This document shows, in pieces, positions 1 to 5,229 of a DNA stretch of 5,350 bases. The DNA is from Candidatus Zixiibacteriota bacterium (GTDB lineage Bacteria > Zixibacteria > MSB-5A5 > GN15 > PGXB01): the NCBI GenBank assembly GCA_024230695.1, contig JAAERC010000730.1:1-5350 (forward strand), read 5' to 3'. The translations under genes and the position numbers were made by a program. Within the stretch, counting starts at the first letter, position 1. Every line of letters begins with the position of its first letter. The notes beneath the pieces were generated by a model. That model was not told the DNA's origin, ran no database searches, and worked only from the letters and a program-made list of their open reading frames with translations.

Positions 1-816
1 AAAAATATCGAAGAGGGGATCGCTTACGAATTTGTTGAGGGTTCGGTATTTGACTATGAGCTGGTTCGTGATCTGATGGCTCGGGTTGATTATGTAGCGC
101 ATCTCGCGGCTCGTAATATTATTATATCGACCAAAAATCCATTTGAAGATTATAAGACCAATATTGGCGGGACATTAAATATATTGATGGCGGCTCGTGA
201 GACCAAACCAAAAGGGATCGTTTATTCATCATCGGCTTCAATTTATGGTAATCCAAAAATACTGCCGATTTTGGAGGATGAGACACCATTGACCTTTTCA
301 CCATATTCGGTTTCCAAGCTGGCTGGCGAGAATTACTGCTATTCATTTTATGAGACGTTTTTTGTTCCAGTGTCGGTAGTACGTTATTCAAATATTTTTG
401 GGCCGCATCAGAATCCGACAAATCCATACTGCGGAGTTATCTCGAAATTTATCAAAGCGATTGATGAGGGGCAGGCGATACAGATTCATGGTGACGGACA
501 TCAGACGCGCGATTATACATATGTTGATGATGCCGTTGATGCTACATTGTCGGCGTTGTTATCATCTCGTGCCGATGGTATGATATTTAATGTGGGAACC
601 GGGACTGAAACCTCGGTGCTTGATATGGCAGGAAAAATATCAACTGCGGTCGGCAAAGAAGCAATACTGGAACATATTGACCGACGTGATATTGATAATA
701 TTCGACGGAGAGTATTAAATATCGAACGGATTCGGACTCGCCTGCGCTGGCAACCACAGGTGACGTTGAACGAGGGGCTGCGTCGAACAGTTGAGTGGTA
801 CAGGGCAGTGAAGTAG
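1..816 (+). CDS. NAD-dependent sugar epimerase/dehydratase (extended SDR), 5' partial
   Basis: The reading frame is open from base 1 and ends at TAG 814-816, so the start and the N-terminal glycine-rich NAD-binding loop lie outside the window; an internal ATG at 76 is not the true start. Counting codons from base 1, HLAA at 34-37 follows the typical GVDxVxHLAA position, an SSSASIYG stretch at 76-83 carries the active-site Ser region, and the YSVSK motif at 102-106 supplies the catalytic Tyr102 and Lys106. DYTYVDD at 171-177 and the later NVGTGTETS segment match the sugar-nucleotide-binding half of GalE/WbpP/RmlB-like enzymes. The family works in the cytoplasm on nucleotide sugars such as UDP-hexoses, usually for surface polysaccharide or glycan supply. 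Exact substrate (C4 epimerisation or another reaction) cannot be told from these residues, so no symbol is given. Family assignment is very secure. Confidence 0.95.
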   Translation, partial: KNIEEGIAYEFVEGSVFDYELVRDLMARVDYVAHLAARNIIISTKNPFEDYKTNIGGTLNILMAARETKPKGIVYSSSASIYGNPKILPILEDETPLTFSPYSVSKLAGENYCYSFYETFFVPVSVVRYSNIFGPHQNPTNPYCGVISKFIKAIDEGQAIQIHGDGHQTRDYTYVDDAVDATLSALLSSRADGMIFNVGTGTETSVLDMAGKISTAVGKEAILEHIDRRDIDNIRRRVLNIERIRTRLRWQPQVTLNEGLRRTVEWYRAVK

Positions 817-940
817 CGGTGGAGTGATTTAGTAGGTGAACCGAGTGAATGGGAGTGGTCGAGTTATAATTGGTATCATGGTGCGGTCGATGCCTCTATT
901 GAAATGGATGAATATAAAGTATTGCCAATATGATGACATT

Positions 941-956
941 CCACAGCAAGCTGTGG
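941..956. repeat. REP-like short palindromic hairpin
   Basis: CCACAGC at 941-947 and GCTGTGG at 950-956 are perfect inverted copies separated by two bases (or a 6-bp stem with a CAAG loop). The flank continues GTTACCC at 957-963. It is not followed by a T-run, so it is not an intrinsic terminator. Compact G+C-rich hairpins of this kind in spacers are typical of dispersed REP-like elements. Membership of a repeat family is inferred from form alone, since only one copy is in this window. Confidence 0.45.
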
Positions 957-1005
957 GTTACCCAAGTTTGAAGAATAAGGATGTATTAGGATTAAATAAA
1001 TCAAT

Positions 1006-1010
1006 AGGAG
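1006..1010 (+). promoter_or_regulatory. Ribosome binding site of the secretin gene
   Basis: AGGAG ends 6 bases before the ATG at 1017. This is close to ideal spacing and supports that start over any other in the frame. Confidence 0.75.
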
Positions 1011-1016
1011 TGGGGT

Positions 1017-2129
1017 ATGTGTAAACGATTTTTAGGAGCAGTATTATTAACATTGCTGGTGCAGGTATTGATCGGACCGGCGATGTCACAATCCGAGCCG
1101 CCAACCGATGTTCCACAGCGGCCGGTTCCGCAGAATGAAGTAATATCAATCAGACCCGATTATATTCCGCCGGTTGAGTTGCTTGCTTTTCTTGGTGTCA
1201 ATCTTGACGGGAATCGAGGCGATATGGAGTGGGAAACTGAGAGTGGTTGGCATCATGTTGATATTCATTTTAATGATGTCGCCAATCTGCTGATACTATC
1301 GGGACAGGCTGATGATCTGGAATATGTCTCAAATCTTATTCGGGAAGCTGATGTTCCTCCGAGGCAGATCGAGATAGAAGTCAAAATTGTACAGGTCAGT
1401 AAATCTAAAGCTCTTGATGCAGGGATTGACTGGGAGGGGATGTTGAGCAAATCCCGACCGCGAATATCTTATCGTTATGCCGATACCGAGTCTGGCAATC
1501 ACATTATTAGAACGCTACCTACGGAGTCCGAATCCAGGGATCATAGAGATACTGAATCAGAAACATGGGAATATAATCAGGCTTTATATATTAACGACGC
1601 TCTTAAACTTCTGGACTCATCAGGGGTGGCAACGATTCGAACGGCACCGCGGGTTTTGACTCTCAATAATCGCCGGGCTACAATTCTTGATGGGAAACGA
1701 GTAACTTATATTACAAAATATTCCGCATATAGCAATCTTTATGAAACCGACTCACTTGACGCCGGACTGACATTGTCTGTATTACCTTCTTTGGGAGAAA
1801 GTGGTTATATCACGATGCAGATAAATGCTGAGTTAACCCAATTGGAATCTTCAAAAAACAGTAATAGCCCGGTTAAAGATGGTCAGATGATTGATAATAC
1901 GGTAATAGTTAAGGACGGCGAATCGATTCTTTTGGGTGGGCTAACGCAGACATATGAAACAAGATCTCACAAACGGTTTCCTCTTTTGGGACATATTCTA
2001 CCCGGTCTATTTTCTCGTGAGGTTATTATAGATGAAGAGATGGAATCTATTATGATCCTGACGCCTCATATTGTTGATCTTGAAACGGCTCTGGATGATA
2101 GGACCAAAGGAATTATTGACGGAGAATAA
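1017..2129 (+). CDS. Short secretin-domain protein (type II/III secretion and type IV pilus secretin family)
   Basis: The 370-residue product begins with a signal peptide: basic CKR, then a hydrophobic run at about 5-20, with likely cleavage around residues 24-25 after AMS. A Pro-rich linker (27-40) leads to a short N-domain (about 42-113) ending in the pattern LIREADVPPRQIEIEVKIV, the usual junction into the secretin core. The core at about 116-355 shows the family landmarks: ALDAGIDW (132-139), a GVATIRTAPRVLTLNN stretch (203-218), VKDGESILLGGL (298-309) and the closing FPLLGHIL...MILTPHIVD section (321-354). Secretins form gated outer-membrane rings. This one is much shorter than GspD or PilQ, which carry several N-domains, and has a Ser/Glu/Asp-rich insert at about 157-185. 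No pilin, assembly ATPase or platform gene is adjacent. It may be a minimal secretin, an accessory relative, or part of a machine encoded elsewhere. Family is secure, role unknown. Confidence 0.9.
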   Translation: MCKRFLGAVLLTLLVQVLIGPAMSQSEPPTDVPQRPVPQNEVISIRPDYIPPVELLAFLGVNLDGNRGDMEWETESGWHHVDIHFNDVANLLILSGQADDLEYVSNLIREADVPPRQIEIEVKIVQVSKSKALDAGIDWEGMLSKSRPRISYRYADTESGNHIIRTLPTESESRDHRDTESETWEYNQALYINDALKLLDSSGVATIRTAPRVLTLNNRRATILDGKRVTYITKYSAYSNLYETDSLDAGLTLSVLPSLGESGYITMQINAELTQLESSKNSNSPVKDGQMIDNTVIVKDGESILLGGLTQTYETRSHKRFPLLGHILPGLFSREVIIDEEMESIMILTPHIVDLETALDDRTKGIIDGE

Positions 2130-2145
2130 ATCGTAGAAAGTGAAG

Positions 2146-2625
2146 ATGTTTGTTCCAAATGATTTTGAATTACCCAAACGATTAAGTACTGATAGATTTT
2201 TATTAAGAATGCTAGGCGCTTCCGATGTTGTACTCGATTATGACGCTGTGATGTCAAGCAGGTCGCATTTACGGCATGTCTTTGCCGAGTTTGATGATTG
2301 GCCAGCCGAAAATATGACAATTGAAGAGAATCTGGATGATCTACAGAGGCACGAAAAAGAGTTTAAAAATAGAGAAGCTTTTGCATACACAGTGATGAAT
2401 CTCGCTGAAGATAAGTGTCTTGGTTGTCTTTATATAAACCCATCAGGAAAAAAAGATTTTGACGCGGAAGTTTATATGTGGGTCAGAGCCGATGAGATTC
2501 AAAATGGTTTAGATGAAGAATTATATCAAACGGTAGAGTTATGGTTAAAAGAGAAATGGCCCTTCAAAACGGTTGTTTATCCGGGACGAGAAATCGGTTG
2601 GGATGAGTGGGATTTGTTGCCATGA
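2146..2625 (+). CDS. GNAT-like N-acetyltransferase
   Basis: The frame also has a GTG at 2140, two codons upstream. I prefer ATG 2146 because GAAAG at 2136-2140 sits 5 bases before it, whereas the best site for the GTG (GGAG, 2121-2124) is too distant; neither is strong. The 159-residue product opens with LPKRLSTDRFLLRML, the usual first strand of GNAT proteins that read L-x-T-x-R-x-x-LR. It continues through a WP-containing helix region, FAYTVMN and LGCLYINP strands (about 79-99), and AEVYMWVR (about 107-114), which corresponds to the central beta strand before the acetyl-CoA loop. The ending WPFKTVVYPGR followed by a Trp-rich tail is distinctive. The canonical Q/R-x-x-G-x-G/A pyrophosphate loop is not evident; NGLDEEL stands there instead. 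Substrate is unknown. It lies 16 bases after the secretin gene and 26 before the methyltransferase, so co-transcription is likely. Confidence 0.75.
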   Translation: MFVPNDFELPKRLSTDRFLLRMLGASDVVLDYDAVMSSRSHLRHVFAEFDDWPAENMTIEENLDDLQRHEKEFKNREAFAYTVMNLAEDKCLGCLYINPSGKKDFDAEVYMWVRADEIQNGLDEELYQTVELWLKEKWPFKTVVYPGREIGWDEWDLLP

Positions 2626-2651
2626 TAATTTTATAATTAGGTAAGACTGAA

Positions 2652-3467
2652 ATGGACTTAAAAAAATATACAGATGCCAATCGTGAAGCATGGAACGAGG
2701 CAACATTAAAACATCAGGAAGCGAGAGCCAAAAAGAATAACAACCTTAAGGAGAAATTTGCTCAAAAAGGTTTTTCAACTCTTGATAAATATGAAACGGC
2801 CAAACTTAAAGAGATCGGTTTGGAGGGGAAGAGGGTTGCTCAGGTATGCTGTAATAATGGCCAAGAGACATTGTCGCTGGTTAATTTGGGAGCAGAATCG
2901 GCAGTTGGGTTTGATATCTCTGATGAGGCAATCAAAGAGGCTCGAGAACTTGCGAATATTTCTGGTCTGAATTGTGAGTTTGTAAGGACTGATATTTATG
3001 ATATTGGCGATGAATATAATAATGCATTTGATTTGATATTTATCACAATCGGCGCGATGGGCTGGATGCCGGATTTGTTTAAGTATTTTGAAGTTGTTTC
3101 TAAGATGTTACGCTCCGGCGGGCATTTGGTGATTTACGAGCATCATCCTTTTTGTTATATGCTGGCGTGCAGTGATGAAGATGAGTTTGTACCGGATGAT
3201 CCGCTTAAGATAATTTATTCATATTTTCGTACAAAACCCTGGATAGGCAATGACGGAATCGATTATATTGGCGGTACAAAATATGAGTCAAAAACATCAT
3301 ATGATTTCACACAAAATCTAACAACCGTTATCAATTCAATCGCTGGTAATGAAATAGTCATTAAAGAATTTACCGAATATAGTCACGATATCTCATTGGG
3401 ATTTCCAGAGCATGAAAAAGTGAACAAAGTTCCGCTCAGCTATATTCTTGTTGGTATAAAAGAGTAA
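2652..3467 (+). CDS. Class I SAM-dependent methyltransferase
   Basis: The 271-residue product has the Rossmann-type methyltransferase order. An N-terminal helical cap includes NREAWNEATLKHQE (10-23). Motif I is at 61-72, reading VAQVCCNNGQET in place of the usual VLDxGCGxG. The acidic residue that binds the SAM ribose is in GFDIS (Asp88). Motif II is RTDIYD (112-117), followed by the AFDLIFITIG strand (125-134), and motif III is MLRSGGHLVI (152-161). The variant motif I with C-x-x-G-Q-(E/D)-T-L-S-L is known from a recognisable subgroup of uncharacterised class I methyltransferases, which also share the N-terminal WNE...H cap. The C-terminal half (165-271) is presumably the substrate lid, rich in aromatic residues. 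Substrate unknown. A weak AGG at 2639-2641 precedes the ATG by 10 bases. It probably ends the secretin-acetyltransferase-methyltransferase transcript and converges on the TPR gene 12 bases away. Confidence 0.9.
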   Translation: MDLKKYTDANREAWNEATLKHQEARAKKNNNLKEKFAQKGFSTLDKYETAKLKEIGLEGKRVAQVCCNNGQETLSLVNLGAESAVGFDISDEAIKEARELANISGLNCEFVRTDIYDIGDEYNNAFDLIFITIGAMGWMPDLFKYFEVVSKMLRSGGHLVIYEHHPFCYMLACSDEDEFVPDDPLKIIYSYFRTKPWIGNDGIDYIGGTKYESKTSYDFTQNLTTVINSIAGNEIVIKEFTEYSHDISLGFPEHEKVNKVPLSYILVGIKE

Positions 3468-3479
3468 TTATAAATATTA

Positions 3480-4460
3480 TTAATCATTACTATTTATCAA
3501 TAGTTCGGTCTTTTTGATTTTCTCCAACTGTTTTTGATAACCATCGGGATCCCAATTTGGCATATCGGCTTCTTTTAGATATTCTGCCGCTTTGGTAAAA
3601 TGTTCCAATGCGGTTTTATTATTTTCTTTTATTAATTCTATCTCGCCCAGTTCATCATGGGTCCATCCAATAAATTCAATGTTATTCAATTTGATAGCCG
3701 ATGGTAAGACCGGGGTCATCCATTTAATCGCGTTGGGGATATCATCGTTTAATCTGAAGGCGTGGCCCAAGGCCCAATTAGCAATCATTTTTGTAGTTTC
3801 ATCTCCAAATTCATAATGATAGTCCCGAGCCTTTAGATAGGCCAAAACGGCGTCTTTATATTGACCCATATCTTCATATGTTGCGGCCAGATTGTTCCAT
3901 AGCGATCCCAGTAATCTGCGAACATTTCCGGCTTCGGCCTCAGCAATACCTTTTTTACCCCATAAAACCTGTCCTTCAAGATCGCTGACAATAGCCATCA
4001 TTCGGGCGGCATCAATGGCCCTTTCATGCAATTTCTGCGTCGAGCAGAATTCATACATTTCCGTAAAAGTAATTTGAGCTTTATCTAATTCGTTATCGCG
4101 CCATTCAAAACGACCTCGAACACCAAGGTACCGAGACCAGCCGGACGGCTCTTCAATATTGGCTATACTCTGTGCCTTATAGATCCATTTTCGTCCGATT
4201 TCCTTTTTATCAAGAGTTAAAAATGTTCTTGCGATCATTGAGTAGGTCTCGGTTAGCGAAGAGTTGTCTTGAGAATTTTCCGCCAGTTTTGCGGCTTGTT
4301 TATATACCTCACGTGATTGTTGAAATTGTCTTGAGTTAAACAGAGAGTCGGCTTTTTCTAATAATTTGCCAAGTTCAATGTTGTTTATACTCTTATCGTC
4401 TCCTAAAAGAGCGGTAAAAATTATAAAAAATATTGATGTCAGTATTATTGATGTTTTCAT
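3480..4460 (-). CDS. Exported tetratricopeptide-repeat (TPR) protein
   Basis: The 326-residue product starts with MKTSIILTSIFF and a hydrophobic run to about residue 19, then GDDKS, consistent with a signal peptide; no lipobox Cys is present. The rest is almost wholly helical pairs of about 34 residues. Plausible TPR units lie near 30-63, 71-104, 108-141, 184-217, 224-257 and 264-297, with marker patterns such as LWNNLAATYEDMGQYKDAVLAYLKA (split over 187-211) and LGEIELIKENNKTALEHFTKA (271-291). TPR solenoids are protein-binding scaffolds, here probably periplasmic or outer-membrane associated. The start at 4460 is well supported by TGGAGG at 4465-4470 (minus strand) with a 4-base spacer. It is transcribed away from the small operon at 4557-5115 and has its own upstream control region. 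No partner can be named from context. Confidence 0.88.
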   Translation of the reverse strand: MKTSIILTSIFFIIFTALLGDDKSINNIELGKLLEKADSLFNSRQFQQSREVYKQAAKLAENSQDNSSLTETYSMIARTFLTLDKKEIGRKWIYKAQSIANIEEPSGWSRYLGVRGRFEWRDNELDKAQITFTEMYEFCSTQKLHERAIDAARMMAIVSDLEGQVLWGKKGIAEAEAGNVRRLLGSLWNNLAATYEDMGQYKDAVLAYLKARDYHYEFGDETTKMIANWALGHAFRLNDDIPNAIKWMTPVLPSAIKLNNIEFIGWTHDELGEIELIKENNKTALEHFTKAAEYLKEADMPNWDPDGYQKQLEKIKKTELLINSND

Positions 4461-4464
4461 TTTT

Positions 4465-4470
4465 CCTCCA
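4465..4470 (-). promoter_or_regulatory. Ribosome binding site of the TPR gene
   Basis: Read on the minus strand, TGGAGG lies 4 bases before the ATG at 4460-4458. It is the strongest conventional start signal in the window and fixes this start. Confidence 0.8.
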
Positions 4471-4511
4471 ATTACATAATATACTTTGATTTAAATAAGT
4501 TATACGGCTAG

Positions 4512-4541
4512 ATTATATAAAATTAAACGCAAAAATTGCGC
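4512..4541 (-). promoter_or_regulatory. Candidate promoter of the TPR gene
   Basis: On the minus strand there is a perfect TATAAT at 4517-4512, giving a leader of about 45 bases before the TPR start. The -35 position (about 4535-4541) reads GCGCAAT, far from TTGACA, and lies within a palindrome, which suggests activator dependence or repression. The -10 is seen directly; promoter activity is inferred. Confidence 0.45.
4528..4540. promoter_or_regulatory. Palindromic operator-like site in the divergent promoter region
   Basis: CGCAA (4528-4532) and TTGCG (4536-4540) are perfect inverted arms around AAA. The site overlaps the -35 position of the leftward promoter and lies about 17 bases before the -35 of the rightward promoter, a classic place for a shared regulator. 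AATTGCGC at 4534-4541 recurs as a direct copy at 4598-4605. A T7 run follows at 4545-4551, so a weak terminator hairpin is an alternative reading. Confidence 0.35.
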
Positions 4542-4556
4542 ATATTTTTTTAAATC

Positions 4557-4585
4557 TTGACATTTATACATTCAGAATTTAGTAT
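4557..4585 (+). promoter_or_regulatory. Sigma70-type promoter of the small operon
   Basis: A perfect TTGACA (4557-4562) is followed after exactly 17 bases by TAGTAT (4580-4585), which matches TATAAT at four positions including the conserved T, A and final T. Transcription would begin near 4591-4593, which is precisely where the left arm of a hairpin structure starts. It is the best promoter in the window. Confidence 0.65.
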
Positions 4586-4590
4586 ATAAC

Positions 4591-4681
4591 AGGCAGAAAT
4601 TGCGCTTGGACAACATAAGTTGAATAAGCGCAGTGATTATTTGAATTCATAAGATTTCAGGTTAATAACTAAATTCTGCCT
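4591..4681 (+). ncRNA. Structured 5' leader or small RNA element
   Basis: The expected 5' end of the transcript can fold into a closed element. AGGCAGAA at 4591-4598 pairs perfectly with TTCTGCCT at 4674-4681, forming an outer 8-bp stem around about 75 bases. Inside, TGCGCTT (4601-4607) pairs perfectly with AAGCGCA (4626-4632), and its 18-base loop holds a further CAAC/GTTG mini-stem (4611-4614 with 4619-4622). A weaker TTATT/AATAA pairing (4637-4641 with 4664-4668) fills the second arm. The structure begins at the predicted transcription start, so it is either the leader of the 58-codon ORF or a regulatory RNA in its own right. It matches no RNA class I recognise (not tRNA, tmRNA, RNase P or 6S). 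Pairings were found by eye, without energy calculation. Confidence 0.4.
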
Positions 4682-4867
4682 CAAAATTGATTACACCTTT
4701 TACCGCCAAGGTGCTTCGAAAGAGTTTAGAAGCGCGATTGAATATAATTGAATAGGTAAGTTATACTCACCAAAGGGAGGTGGTAATAATATTAAGTAAG
4801 TTTTACCCCACTGAGCACGCCATTATCTCAGGATGATTTATCCGAGAATGAAAGGGGAAAGTAGTAT
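4682..4867 (+). other. Remaining leader region of the small operon
   Basis: No gene is called in these 186 bases. They contain several possible local hairpins: GTGCTTC/GAAGCGC (4711-4717 with 4729-4735, 7 bp with one G-U), CACC/GGTG (4768-4771 with 4779-4782), an outer GGTAA/TTACC (4755-4759 with 4803-4807), and CTGAG/CTCAG (4811-4815 with 4827-4831 region). ATTGAATA is repeated at 4737-4744 and 4747-4754. Together with 4591-4681 this makes an unusually long leader of about 275 bases for a 58-codon ORF. Confidence 0.4.
4772..4783 (+). promoter_or_regulatory. Strong Shine-Dalgarno-like sequence without a proper start codon
   Basis: AAAGGGAGGTGG is strongly complementary to the 3' end of 16S rRNA, yet no ATG, GTG or TTG lies 5-12 bases downstream. 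The only nearby options are a GTG inside the motif at 4780 or an ATA at 4789, both in the same frame and ending at TGA 4834-4836. The CACC at 4768-4771 can pair with GGTG and partly mask it. It may be a regulatory ribosome-binding or standby site, a leader-peptide start with a non-standard codon, or chance. Confidence 0.3.
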
Positions 4868-5044
4868 ATGCCGAGAAGAAAAGAACCGATTGAATATGCC
4901 GAGGCTCCTGTCAAGGATTGTTGGCACCCATATGGATTGCAAGGACTCAGCCCAAACAAATTTGCTTACGTGTTATCAAAGATCCTCGAGGGGAAATATG
5001 GTCTGCTTGATCTCAGACATAATGAGACGGCCAAACTGAGTTGA
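4868..5044 (+). CDS. Small 58-residue hypothetical protein
   Basis: The ORF runs from ATG 4868 to TGA 5042-5044; an in-frame TAG at 4862-4864 forces this start. AGGGGA at 4853-4858 is a usable but somewhat distant ribosome site. The product begins MPRRKEPIEYAEAPVKDCW, then HPYGLQGLSPNK (20-31), an amphipathic helix-like FAYVLSKILEGKYGLLDL (32-49) and a polar tail. There is no signal peptide or membrane segment; it has a single Cys. Composition looks protein-like, unlike the overlapping 68-codon frame at 4833-5039, which is rich in Met, Cys and Arg. It sits between a good promoter (4557-4585) and an intrinsic terminator (5078-5106), which is the best argument that it is expressed. I recognise no family. 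An alternative is that the transcript is mainly a regulatory RNA and the ORF is incidental. Confidence 0.55.
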   Translation: MPRRKEPIEYAEAPVKDCWHPYGLQGLSPNKFAYVLSKILEGKYGLLDLRHNETAKLS

Positions 5045-5077
5045 TTTAATAGAACGTCGTTTACAAAGAAAATATAT

Positions 5078-5115
5078 AAAGGATTGGTTTACAAAACCAA
5101 TCCTTTGTTATTGTA
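5078..5115 (+). terminator. Rho-independent terminator of the small operon
   Basis: AAAGGATTGGTTT (5078-5090) and AAACCAATCCTTT (5094-5106) are perfect 13-bp inverted arms around a 3-base ACA loop, followed by a T-rich GTTATTGT tail. It lies 33 bases after the 58-codon ORF. The A-tract on the left side means it could also act in reverse. Confidence 0.8.
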
Positions 5116-5147
5116 CAACAATATAATAAAAATATTCACATTCCTAA

Positions 5148-5179
5148 TTGACTTTATAAATAAAAATTGTAATTTACAA
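5148..5179 (+). promoter_or_regulatory. Candidate promoter/operator upstream of the last gene
   Basis: TTGACT at 5148-5153 resembles a -35, with only a weak TAATTT (5170-5175) 16 bases on. Overlapping that -10 position is a perfect palindrome: TTGTAA (5167-5172), one T, TTACAA (5174-5179). Sites of this shape are typical of dimeric repressors or activators. A shorter TTGTACAA palindrome is at 5111-5118. Regulator unknown; promoter call is tentative. Confidence 0.3.
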
Positions 5180-5229
5180 ATAGTTAAAAAAAGCTTGAAC
5201 GAATGGAGTTATTCAGCGTAGAAACAGTA

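Larger units (their letters stand above)
817..1016. other. Intergenic spacer between epimerase and secretin gene
   Basis: This 200-base spacer has no convincing gene. A 62-codon open frame at 836-1024 runs through the hairpin at 941-956 and overlaps the secretin start, and I regard it as chance. A TATAAT hexamer sits at 865-870, but no acceptable -35 lies 16-18 bases upstream, so it is not called a promoter. There is no hairpin with a T-run after the epimerase stop, so readthrough into the secretin gene remains possible. Confidence 0.6.

Noticed and set aside
122..427. 101-codon minus-strand ORF inside the epimerase gene
   Set aside because: It is antisense to a gene with clear SDR motifs and shows no recognisable domain.
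865..870. Perfect TATAAT as promoter for the secretin gene
   Set aside because: No acceptable -35 lies at 16-18 bases upstream and it would leave an unexplained leader of about 140 bases.
836..1024. 62-codon ORF in the spacer before the secretin gene
   Set aside because: It runs through the palindrome and overlaps the well-supported secretin start; composition is not protein-like.
3463..3491. AGTAAT/ATTACT inverted repeat at the convergent gene ends as a terminator
   Set aside because: The stem is 6 bp of nearly pure A/T around a 17-base loop with no G/C core; too weak to call.
4528..4551. Intrinsic terminator at CGCAA/TTGCG followed by a T-run
   Set aside because: A 5-bp stem with a 3-base loop and four bases before the T-run is weak, and no plus-strand gene lies upstream to terminate.
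4833..5039. 68-codon plus-strand ORF overlapping the 58-codon ORF
   Set aside because: Its product is rich in Met, Cys and Arg with no helical or hydrophobic pattern, typical of a shadow frame, while the 58-codon frame reads like a protein and ends just before the terminator.
4557..5115. Retron-type or transposon-guide RNA
   Set aside because: The inverted repeats prompted the idea, but no reverse transcriptase, TnpB/IscB-like or other partner gene is in the window, and the next gene encodes a membrane-anchored protein.
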